Positions 1 through 5,012 of a stretch of DNA of 7,666 nucleotides are shown one piece after another. The stretch is from Syntrophaceae bacterium UBA5744. GTDB lineage: Bacteria > Desulfobacterota > Syntrophia > Syntrophales > UBA2192. A program made the position numbers and the translations under genes. A model generated the notes under the pieces. That model made no database searches and was not told where the DNA came from. It saw only the letters and a list, made by a program, of their open reading frames with translations. The DNA lies in assembly GCA_002419215.1 (NCBI GenBank), contig DIFQ01000075.1:1-7666 (forward strand). Direction: 5' to 3'. Each line of letters opens with the position of its first letter. Position 1 is the first letter of the stretch.

Positions 1-16
1 ACGATTCAGAATGAAA

Positions 17-157
17 TAACGAAGATCGCCACGCTGCCCCCCACGCTGCGCTCGGGGCTTCGGCTCACCGCGATGACCCATGGTTTAGATTCCGCCGGCT
101 GTTTCTTCCATTGATAACCCCGTTCCCAAACGGGGTCGGTCGCTCGCAATGACGAGG
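17..157. repeat. Degenerate dispersed palindromic repeat-like element
   Basis: Two segments resemble the intergenic repeats common in many bacterial genomes that read roughly AGATTGC...GCTTCGGCTC...GCAATGACG. One lies at about 24-79 and contains GGGGCTTCGGCTCACCGCGA and then TGAC. The other ends in TCGCTCGCAATGACGAG at about 140-156. The first holds a direct repeat ACGCTGC (31-37 and 43-49) and a GCCCC/GGGGC pairing (36-40 with 54-58). Between the two is the hairpin at 117-136. No gene is credible in bases 1-200. The repeat assignment is recognition of a general motif from memory and the copy here is imperfect. Confidence 0.4.
117..136. repeat. Perfect 8-bp hairpin ahead of the sigma factor gene
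   Basis: ACCCCGTT (117-124) and AACGGGGT (129-136) are exact reverse complements around a 4-base loop CCCA. No T-run follows on either strand, so it does not look like a classical intrinsic terminator. It sits inside the dispersed-repeat-like segment and probably belongs to it. Confidence 0.5.
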
Positions 158-200
158 TTGATGAAGACACAGTTTCTGAACGAGACGGGGGAGATTTTTC

Positions 201-878
201 TTGACAAGAAGGCCCCCGTGGCGGGAAATCGGGGGAACGAAATTACCTGAGATGCCTGACCCCGTGGTTGCTGCCATACACCGGATGACCGATGACGAGG
301 ACGTGAAAGCGGTCCTGCTGTGCCAGAAGGGCGATTCGGAGGCCTTCGAGGTCCTCGTCGAGCGGCATCAGAAACGCATGTTGAACGTTGCCTACCGGAT
401 GCTGGGGGACTATGACGAGGCCTGCGATGTCGTGCAGGAGGCCTTTCTGGCGGCGTACAGGGCGATTGGGAAGTTCCGGCGCGAGGCGAAGTTCTCCACC
501 TGGCTCTTCGGGATCGTCGTGAATCATGCCCGGAACCGGATCAGGCAGGTGGAGGGTCGATCGCGGCACGAAGCCCGCTCGATCGACGACCCCGTCGAGT
601 CGAATGAAGGAAGCCTGCCGCGCGAACTGCCCGACTGCGGGGAATCGGCCGTCGAGCGGCTGGAGAAAAAGGAAATCGAAGCCAGGGTGCAGGAATGCAT
701 CGGCACCCTGGAGGCGGACCAGCGGGAAGTCCTGATCCTGAGGGACATCCAGGGATTTTCCTATGAAGAGATCGGCGGGTTGCTGAAACTGGCCGATGGG
801 ACCGTGAAATCGAGGCTCTTCAGGGCGAGGGCCGCCCTGAAAGATTGTCTCGTCAACGTTCTGGGTGATTGGCCATGA
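201..878 (+). CDS. ECF-type RNA polymerase sigma factor (RpoE-like)
   Basis: This cytoplasmic sigma factor directs RNA polymerase to a stress or envelope regulon. In the 225-residue reading, sigma region 2 spans about residues 44-115 (GDSEAFEVLVERHQKRM, then YDEACDVVQEAFLAAYRAI, then FSTWLFGIVVNHARNR). Region 4 spans about 165-215, with the helix-turn-helix FSYEEIGGLLKLADGTVKSR. There is no region 1 or 3, as in ECF (group 4) factors. The start is uncertain. TTG at 201 has a good Shine-Dalgarno (GGAG at 190-193, 7 bases away). ATG at 252 and ATG at 285 have weak ones, but 285 (MTDDEDVKAVLL) gives a 197-residue protein whose N-terminus fits the family best. The stop overlaps the anti-sigma start by 4 bases. 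The family is clear, but the regulon and exact ECF group cannot be read from the window. Confidence 0.93.
   Translation: MTRRPPWREIGGTKLPEMPDPVVAAIHRMTDDEDVKAVLLCQKGDSEAFEVLVERHQKRMLNVAYRMLGDYDEACDVVQEAFLAAYRAIGKFRREAKFSTWLFGIVVNHARNRIRQVEGRSRHEARSIDDPVESNEGSLPRELPDCGESAVERLEKKEIEARVQECIGTLEADQREVLILRDIQGFSYEEIGGLLKLADGTVKSRLFRARAALKDCLVNVLGDWP
234..260 (+). promoter_or_regulatory. Possible ECF-type autoregulatory promoter
   Basis: GGAAC at 234-238 resembles the -35 core of RpoE-type promoters, and CCTGAC at 255-260 resembles a TCTGA-like -10 at a spacing of 15. If used, transcription would begin near 267 and translation could only start at ATG 285. ECF operons often autoregulate, which makes this attractive. 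The match is short, the -10 is imperfect, and the 285 start lacks a good ribosome binding site. Confidence 0.22.
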
Positions 879-1939
879 CGTGCAAAGAGATGGAAGATCT
901 GCTTCCCGGCATGATCGACGGAGCGCTTCCCGAGACGGAGATAAAGCGCATCGAGGCGCATCTGGAGACGTGCGCGTCCTGCCGCAAAGCCCTTGCGGAC
1001 ATGAGAATCGCCGACGAGCGGGTGAAGAACCTCGAGGAGGTGGAGCCGCCGCCCTGGCTCAAGACACGGGTCATGGCACGTGTGCGGGAAGAGGCGCAGC
1101 GGAAGGAGAGCATCTTCCGAAAACTCTTTTATCCGATTCACATCAAGGTACCCGTCCAGGCCCTTGCCACGGTCCTCATCGCCGTCGTTGCATGGAACGT
1201 GTACAAGACGGGAGAACCAGAGTTCAGGCAGCTCGCGCCGCCCCCGGCCGCGGTGAAGGAGGCTACGAAGGCCCAGGCTCCGCCGGAGCGCGCGCATGAC
1301 GCAGGACTCGCCAAAACAGAGGAAAGCCCTGTGACCCGGGAGAAAAGGGCCTTCGCACCGCAACCCCCGGCGGCTGAAGATCGCAGGGGAAGAAATGCTG
1401 AGACTGTTCGGGAAGCGGCGAAAGCCGACATCGAAAGAGCAGCAGGACCCTCGGAAGCGGCAAGGCCTGCGGGCGATCACCTGAAGGACGAAGAGACCAT
1501 GAAGGGCGCCGGAGCAGCGCTTCGCCAGGAAACGGACCGTGCCTTGCCGGCGCCTGCGGTGGAGCATAAACAGAAAACTCTAAAGGCCCCTGCAGGTTCT
1601 GTGGCGAAGGAATCGTGGAAACGGGAAGCGGCTTCTCCCGCATCGCCCATGCTGTCGACGGCCGTCGCGTCCCGTTCCGATCTGGAAATGACTCTCCGCT
1701 CGGCCGATCCGGCAGCTGCCGCAGTCAGGGCGGAGACCATTCTTCGCCAGTTCAGTGCGCAGAGCGTTGACAGGCAGACTCTGGAGACGGCAGTGATCCT
1801 CACCGCGACAATCAGGCCGGAGAATCTCGACGCCCTGCGGGAAAAACTGAAGTCTGTAGGCCCAATCCGGGAACGCGCTTCCGCTGCCCCGCGAACGGAA
1901 TCCGATCTTAAGGTCCGGTTGGAAATCCGACCCGAGTAG
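875..1939 (+). CDS. Membrane-anchored zinc-finger anti-sigma factor with a long periplasmic region
   Basis: This is the likely inhibitor of the sigma factor encoded just upstream. ATG 875 overlaps the sigma stop (ATGA), and GGTGA at 864-868 serves as ribosome binding site, so translation is probably coupled. The protein has 354 residues. Residues 1-60 form an anti-sigma zinc-binding domain: MTCKEMEDLLPGMIDG, then H29-x3-C33-x2-C36 (HLETCASC), with C3 a possible fourth ligand. A single membrane helix spans about 91-108 (VPVQALATVLIAVVAW). Residues about 111-265 are a low-complexity Ala/Pro/Lys/Glu-rich linker. Residues about 268-354 form a compact C-terminal domain (DLEMTLRSADPAAAAVRAE onward, ending VRLEIRPE) that resembles the DUF2275/DUF4349-type domains of other anti-sigma proteins; that assignment is tentative. 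By analogy the outer domain senses a signal and release of the sigma factor follows, possibly by proteolysis. An alternative TTG start at 869 adds only two residues. Confidence 0.88.
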   Translation: MTCKEMEDLLPGMIDGALPETEIKRIEAHLETCASCRKALADMRIADERVKNLEEVEPPPWLKTRVMARVREEAQRKESIFRKLFYPIHIKVPVQALATVLIAVVAWNVYKTGEPEFRQLAPPPAAVKEATKAQAPPERAHDAGLAKTEESPVTREKRAFAPQPPAAEDRRGRNAETVREAAKADIERAAGPSEAARPAGDHLKDEETMKGAGAALRQETDRALPAPAVEHKQKTLKAPAGSVAKESWKREAASPASPMLSTAVASRSDLEMTLRSADPAAAAVRAETILRQFSAQSVDRQTLETAVILTATIRPENLDALREKLKSVGPIRERASAAPRTESDLKVRLEIRPE

Positions 1940-2069
1940 ACAACTCGCCATACATCCATCCCCGGCGTAAGGACGCCCAAGTGTGTGCGTACCCGACCCA
2001 GATCCTCCGATACCCTTGAGCAGCACCGTTCCCGGGACATCGTAATGTGGTGCCAAAGTACATCTTGTG
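1940..2069. other. Gene-free spacer after the anti-sigma gene
   Basis: This is the first part of the 584-base gap. It contains a short hairpin GGCGT-AAGG-ACGCC (1964-1977) and an imperfect stem GCACC (2023-2027) with GGTGC (2049-2053), which encloses a second small stem ACAT/ATGT. Neither is followed by a T-run, so no intrinsic terminator for the sigma/anti-sigma operon could be identified. A 105-codon open frame starting at 1985 has no protein-like character. Confidence 0.5.
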
Positions 2070-2085
2070 TGGTCTGGAATTTGCA
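2070..2085 (+). promoter_or_regulatory. Candidate sigma-54 (-24/-12) promoter
   Basis: The sequence TGGTCTGGAATTTGCA matches the RpoN consensus TGGCACG-N4-TTGCA at TGG, at G and at the whole TTGCA block. It has the invariant GG and GC exactly 10 bases apart. Transcription would begin near 2096, giving a leader of about 430 bases before the Cache gene. Chemoreceptor genes are sometimes RpoN-controlled. A single match in a 584-base gap can arise by chance, and no activator site was identified. Confidence 0.38.
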
Positions 2086-2176
2086 TGGGGCTATAAGGGA
2101 TTTATTTTGTTTTTTCACCTTCCCGGGAAGAGTCGAAGGATCGGGAGTTCACCACTCCTTTGTGATATCCAGTCGT

Positions 2177-2512
2177 TGGACAGCACCGCACCGGCCTGAG
2201 CCGCTCACCGCCGCAAGCCCGGCTGTGTGCGCTGTTCCACGGGGATCGCGAATCTTTCGACATCGTCCTGTCTCTGTGCGTTATCCGGAAACATTCTGTT
2301 GAAAGATTGCCGAGATCGATGAACCTGCCGGTATCATGGGGGCGTGATCCTGTCCGAGGGGTAGCCTGCTTGGGGACCTTGATGCCGGTCGGGCAGAACC
2401 CCGGCCGCAGGCGCCGGTTACCTGGCAACGAGACTTCAAAAAGGGCATTCGGAATCAGAGGAGGCGGTTGGAATCAACAAGGGAAAAGCAAACCAGCTAA
2501 CAGAGAACAGGA
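2177..2512 (+). ncRNA. Candidate structured 5' leader RNA of the Cache/chemoreceptor operon
   Basis: Several helices can be drawn by eye. (1) 2177-2184 pairs with 2231-2239 with one bulge and encloses AGCCG/CGGCT (2199-2203 with 2220-2224). (2) AATCTTTCGACA (2251-2262) pairs with TGTTGAAAGATT (2297-2308): 12 pairs, one G-U, 34-base loop. (3) GG(T)ATCATG (2330-2338) pairs with CGTGATCC (2343-2350) around a GGGG loop. (4) GCCTG (2364-2368) pairs with CAGGC (2408-2412) and encloses CGGTCGGG/CCCGGCCG (2386-2393 with 2400-2407). (5) GCCGG-TTAC-CTGGC lies at 2413-2426. The loop of helix 2 holds TCCTGTCTCTGT (2266-2277), which can pair with 2500-2512, the ribosome binding site of the next gene, with a single bulged A. 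It does not match any riboswitch class I recognise. It could also be a separate small RNA. Confidence 0.38.
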
Positions 2513-2523
2513 GGAACGAGAAG

Positions 2524-2973
2524 ATGAAGAAAGTATGGATCGGGCTGTTGATCATCGTTTTGACCGCAGGCTTTGCATTCGCCCAGGCGAAGGGAACCCC
2601 CAAGGAGGCCCAGGCGATGCTGGCCAAGGGCGTCGAGTTTTACAAGGCTAACGGGCAAGCCAAGGCCTTCGCGGCTTTCGATGATCCGAAGGGCAAGTTT
2701 GTCGATCGGGATCTTTACATTTATGTGAGCGACCTGAATGCGAAGATCCTCTCGCACGGGGCGAACAAGGCGCTCATCGGGAAGACGCTGATCGAACTCA
2801 AGGACTCGGACGGCAAGCTGTTCATGAAGGAGCTGGTCGACAAGGCGAAGAGCTCGAACAGTGGGTCGATCGATTACAAGTGGACGAACCCGACGAGCAA
2901 GAAGGTTGAGGCAAAGACGGTTTTCTTCCAGAGAATAGGCGATGTCGTGCTCGTCTGCGGCGCTTATAAGTAA
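2524..2973 (+). CDS. Secreted single-Cache-domain protein
   Basis: The protein has 149 residues. A signal peptide is clear: KK at residues 2-3, a hydrophobic stretch at about 5-19 and a likely cleavage after AFA at 20. The mature protein fits one small periplasmic Cache (sCache_2-like) sensor domain. The hallmarks are a leading helix (KEAQAMLAKGVEFYKANG), AAFDDPKGKFVDRDLYIYV with the D-x-D-Y signature, NKALIGKTLIELKDSDGK, then DYKWTNP, and a terminal strand ending VCGAYK. It has no membrane anchor after cleavage and no output domain, so it probably acts as a free periplasmic ligand binder. The ligand, perhaps a small organic acid, cannot be read from sequence. The ribosome binding site AGGAGG (2509-2514) sits 9 bases before ATG. 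The chemoreceptor gene lies 70 bases downstream on the same strand, so the two are probably co-transcribed and may form one sensory unit. Confidence 0.87.
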   Translation: MKKVWIGLLIIVLTAGFAFAQAKGTPKEAQAMLAKGVEFYKANGQAKAFAAFDDPKGKFVDRDLYIYVSDLNAKILSHGANKALIGKTLIELKDSDGKLFMKELVDKAKSSNSGSIDYKWTNPTSKKVEAKTVFFQRIGDVVLVCGAYK

Positions 2974-2987
2974 TCAACGGGACAGCA

Positions 2988-3017
2988 GGGCCGGACGGGG
3001 CACTCCCCGTCCGGCCC
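2988..3017 (+). promoter_or_regulatory. Perfect 13-bp intercistronic hairpin between Cache and chemoreceptor genes
   Basis: GGGCCGGACGGGG (2988-3000) and CCCCGTCCGGCCC (3005-3017) pair without a mismatch around the loop CACT. No T-run follows (ATCGATCACC), so a full intrinsic terminator is unlikely. It starts 15 bases after the Cache stop codon. The right arm can alternatively pair through CCCGTCC (3006-3012) with GGACGGG (3033-3039), which overlaps the chemoreceptor ribosome binding site. It may set the expression ratio of the two genes through mRNA stability or translation. Confidence 0.7.
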
Positions 3018-3043
3018 ATCGATCACCAAAGGGGACGGGAAAA

Positions 3044-4648
3044 ATGAACAAGATCCTTCGCAACCTGAAGCTGGCAAAAAAACTCCTGATCGGCCCCGTC
3101 GCAGTTTCCCTTTTCCTGCTGCTTCTGGCCGGCGGCACCTATCATGGCCTGACCAGCCAGAAGGATGCCCTGGACGACATCTACAACAACCGGTTCCAGG
3201 GCTACCAGAACAGCTCCGAGATCAGCCGCACGATCGCCAACGTCCATGCCAATCTCTACAAGGTCGTCAGCTGGGCCGGCGCGAATTACGAGGCCGCCAA
3301 GGTGGACGCTCTGGGAAAGGAGCAGAAGACCTCCATCGAGAAGAGCATCGCCTTTGTGCAGAATCTTCAGAAGAACGCTCAGATCACCCCGGAGGAAAAG
3401 AAGCTCTACGAAACCACCCTGGCGCAGCTCAAGGCGTATCAGGAACCGGCGCTGGGCCTGCTCGACATCGCCGCGGCGGACGTGAACGGGGCCGCCCTGT
3501 TCATGACCGTGACCGATGAAAAATACCAGGCGCTCGGCAAGACCCTGTCGGATCTCATGGCCCTGGAGAACAGGCTGAGCAAGGAAAATTACGAGGGCTC
3601 CATCCGGAATTCCAACCAGCTGATGAGCGTCTTTGCCGTGGTGCTCGTCATCGTGATCGTGTCGGCCATCGCCATCAACCTGATCATGGCCCGGCTGATC
3701 ACGAAACCGGTGAAAGAGTCGGTGGAGGTCATCAAGAAGGTTGCCGAAGGGGATCTGACACAGGACATCCGGGTGCTTTCGAAGGATGAGATCGGGGAGC
3801 TGGCCGAATCGGTCAACGCCATGCGCAAAAAGATGGGGGAAGCGGTAGGGCAGTCCATGGCCATCTCCAGCGTGCTCTCCGATTCGTCGTCTCAGCAGGC
3901 GGCCTCCATCGAGGAAACGTCGGCATCCCTGGACGAGATGGCTTCCATGACGAAGCAGAATGCGGAGAATACCACGACGGCAAACCATCTCATGATGTCG
4001 GTCCGGGAGGCCATCGAGAAGGCCAACCAGGCCATGACGGAACTGACGCGGTCCATGACGGAGATTGCCAGGGCGAGCGAACAGACCCAGAAGATCATCA
4101 AGAACATCGACGAGGTGGCGTTCCAGACGAATCTGCTGGCCCTCAACGCGGCCGTCGAAGCGGCCCGGGCGGGGGAAGCCGGTGCGGGGTTTGCCGTGGT
4201 GGCAGACGAGGTGCGGAACCTGGCGCTCAGGGCCACCGATTCGGCCAAGGACACGGCCAACCTCATCCAGGATATCGTCAACAAGGTCCGCGGCGGGGAG
4301 AAGCTGGTCACGGCGACCAACGACGCCTTCGGCAGCGTGATCGGCAGCTCCAGGAAGGTGCAGGAGCTGATGGAGGAGATCGCTGCGGCTTCCCGGGAGC
4401 AGTCCGACGGGATCCACCAGATCAACAGCGCCGTTGCGGACATGAATCAGGTCACCCAGCAGAACGCGGCGAATGCGGAGGAACTGGCATCGGTCATGTC
4501 GATGTTCAGGGTGGAAAACGGCCACACGCAGGCCGGGGTGCGTTCCCGGAAGTCGGGCAGGGGGATCGAGGAGGCCGCAAAGCCGGCCCCGTTCACAAGC
4601 CCGGATCCCGAGACGGTCATCCCCATGCAGGTCTCCGGTAAATTCTGA
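3044..4648 (+). CDS. Methyl-accepting chemotaxis protein
   Basis: This 534-residue inner-membrane chemoreceptor would signal through CheW and CheA. TM1 spans about residues 14-32 and TM2 about 192-214. Between them is an all-helical periplasmic domain of about 160 residues, like the four-helix-bundle (4HB/Tar-type) sensors. A HAMP domain (about 215-267) follows, including ITKPVKE and EGDLTQDI. The signalling coiled coil (about 275-490) has the conserved hairpin tip AFQTNLLALNAAVEAARAGE followed by AGAGFAVVADEVRNLA. The C-terminus VIPMQVSGKF vaguely resembles the VIPxxxxxFxxF tails of some deltaproteobacterial receptors, and there is no NWETF-type pentapeptide. ATG 3044 was chosen over the open frame back to 2942 because GGGGA (3031-3035) lies upstream and the protein then starts at the membrane-targeting segment. 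No che genes are in the window, and the ligand is unknown. Confidence 0.96.
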   Translation: MNKILRNLKLAKKLLIGPVAVSLFLLLLAGGTYHGLTSQKDALDDIYNNRFQGYQNSSEISRTIANVHANLYKVVSWAGANYEAAKVDALGKEQKTSIEKSIAFVQNLQKNAQITPEEKKLYETTLAQLKAYQEPALGLLDIAAADVNGAALFMTVTDEKYQALGKTLSDLMALENRLSKENYEGSIRNSNQLMSVFAVVLVIVIVSAIAINLIMARLITKPVKESVEVIKKVAEGDLTQDIRVLSKDEIGELAESVNAMRKKMGEAVGQSMAISSVLSDSSSQQAASIEETSASLDEMASMTKQNAENTTTANHLMMSVREAIEKANQAMTELTRSMTEIARASEQTQKIIKNIDEVAFQTNLLALNAAVEAARAGEAGAGFAVVADEVRNLALRATDSAKDTANLIQDIVNKVRGGEKLVTATNDAFGSVIGSSRKVQELMEEIAAASREQSDGIHQINSAVADMNQVTQQNAANAEELASVMSMFRVENGHTQAGVRSRKSGRGIEEAAKPAPFTSPDPETVIPMQVSGKF

Positions 4649-4684
4649 GCACGCACAATGGAAGAATGATTCCGAAAGCGCGAG

Positions 4685-4712
4685 AAAGGCAGGGACGGCT
4701 ACCCTGCCTTTT
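4685..4712 (+). terminator. Intrinsic terminator after the chemoreceptor gene
   Basis: AAAGGCAGGG (4685-4694) pairs perfectly with CCCTGCCTTT (4702-4711) around a 7-base loop. TTTT (4709-4712) and a T-rich run follow. It lies 37 bases after the stop codon. Read leftward, the hairpin ends in CTTTCTC, so it may also serve, less strongly, the converging 60-codon gene. Confidence 0.82.
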
Positions 4713-4750
4713 CATTTCCAGGTCTGGAGAATCCCTCGCGGGGGGGGCTC

Positions 4751-4933
4751 TCAATGCGCGGCGTCAAAATAGCGATGAAGCGCCGAGAGGATCGAAGACT
4801 CCATCTGACTGCCGGGCGATAGCCGACCGGTCTCGGATTTCTCGAAATACCGGATCACGGACTTGACGATGAAGGCTTCTTCCTTTTTTTTCTCCGACCG
4901 GGTCTCTGCAGCGAACAACTCTTGAACGGGCAT
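4751..4933 (-). CDS. Small hypothetical protein (60 residues)
   Basis: I do not recognise a family for this 60-residue protein. The gene is supported by a good ribosome binding site (GAGGAG, about 6 bases before the ATG at 4933), its position between a promoter candidate and a terminator region, and a protein-like composition. It is charged and probably helical, with a Lys/Glu-rich patch (RSEKKKEE, residues 12-19). It has no cysteine, signal peptide or membrane segment. Two segments look alike: residues 19-31 (EAFIVKSVIRYFE) and 45-57 (ESSILSALHRYFD), both ending in RYF plus an acidic residue. This suggests two similar helices separated by a Gly/Pro/Ser turn. It lies 115 bases beyond ypfJ on the same strand, with a terminator candidate between. 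A cytosolic regulatory or adaptor role would be a guess. Its ribosome binding site is inside a strong hairpin. Confidence 0.68.
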   Translation of the reverse strand: MPVQELFAAETRSEKKKEEAFIVKSVIRYFEKSETGRLSPGSQMESSILSALHRYFDAAH

Positions 4934-4965
4934 GAGGTTCTCCTCTCGAGTGTGAGGTGAACCCC
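4934..4965 (-). promoter_or_regulatory. Hairpin sequestering the ribosome binding site of the 60-codon gene
   Basis: On the minus strand GGGGTTC-A-CCTC pairs with GAGG-A-GAACCTC around an 8-base loop. That is 11 pairs (one G-U) interrupted by a single A-A mismatch. The 3' arm contains the Shine-Dalgarno GAGGAG and ends directly at the ATG. The geometry is like translational repressor hairpins or RNA thermometers. It would occupy most of the roughly 44-base leader from the promoter candidate upstream. Confidence 0.6.
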
Positions 4966-4983
4966 TTTATCTCTCTGGTTGCG

Positions 4984-5012
4984 ATCCTAGCGCGAAAGGC
5001 GAAAAAAAGCAA
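4984..5012 (-). promoter_or_regulatory. Candidate sigma-70 promoter for the 60-codon gene
   Basis: On the minus strand TTGCTT (5012-5007) and TAGGAT (4989-4984) are separated by exactly 17 bases. This gives a predicted start near 4977, about 44 bases before the ATG. The -35 matches only at TTG and the -10 at four of six positions. The T-run of the upstream terminator candidate lies within its spacer. Confidence 0.35.

Noticed and set aside
761..1567. 268-codon open frame opposite the sigma/anti-sigma genes
   Set aside because: It has Arg/Leu/Cys-rich non-protein-like composition and is opposite a clear overlapping gene pair.
2029..2130. Two TCCCGGGA palindromes (about 2030-2037 and 2121-2128) flanking the sigma-54-like site as paired operators
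   Set aside because: The same 8-mer occurs inside the chemoreceptor gene near 4390, so it is common in this GC-rich DNA. The second is part of a 12-base palindrome but nothing else supports a binding site.
2143..2160. GGGAGTTCACCACTCCT, resembling a tRNA T-arm
   Set aside because: The loop TTCACCA lacks the TTCRA pattern, and no acceptor, D or anticodon arms can be drawn around it.
1985..2302. 105-codon open frame in the intergenic gap (+)
   Set aside because: It has low-quality composition, no ribosome binding site and no recognisable motif. It overlaps the folded leader instead.
2309..2316. GCCGAGAT, resembling the -10 of a sigma-28 (FliA) promoter
   Set aside because: No TAAA-like -35 lies at the proper distance; only AACA is present 15 bases upstream.
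2330..2430. c-di-GMP-I (GEMM) riboswitch ahead of the Cache/chemoreceptor genes
   Set aside because: The GGTTACC string and the gene context are suggestive, but the GGGCAAACC, GAAA tetraloop and GCAAAGCC consensus blocks are absent.
2307..2651. 114-codon open frame overlapping the Cache gene start
   Set aside because: It is out of frame with the Cache gene and Arg/Gly-rich. The Cache gene at 2524 has a good ribosome binding site and signal peptide.
3023..4525. 500-codon open frame on the minus strand opposite the chemoreceptor gene
   Set aside because: It is a shadow of GC-rich coding sequence on the other strand. The protein is rich in His, Arg and Gly without domain character, while the + strand frame is an unmistakable chemoreceptor.
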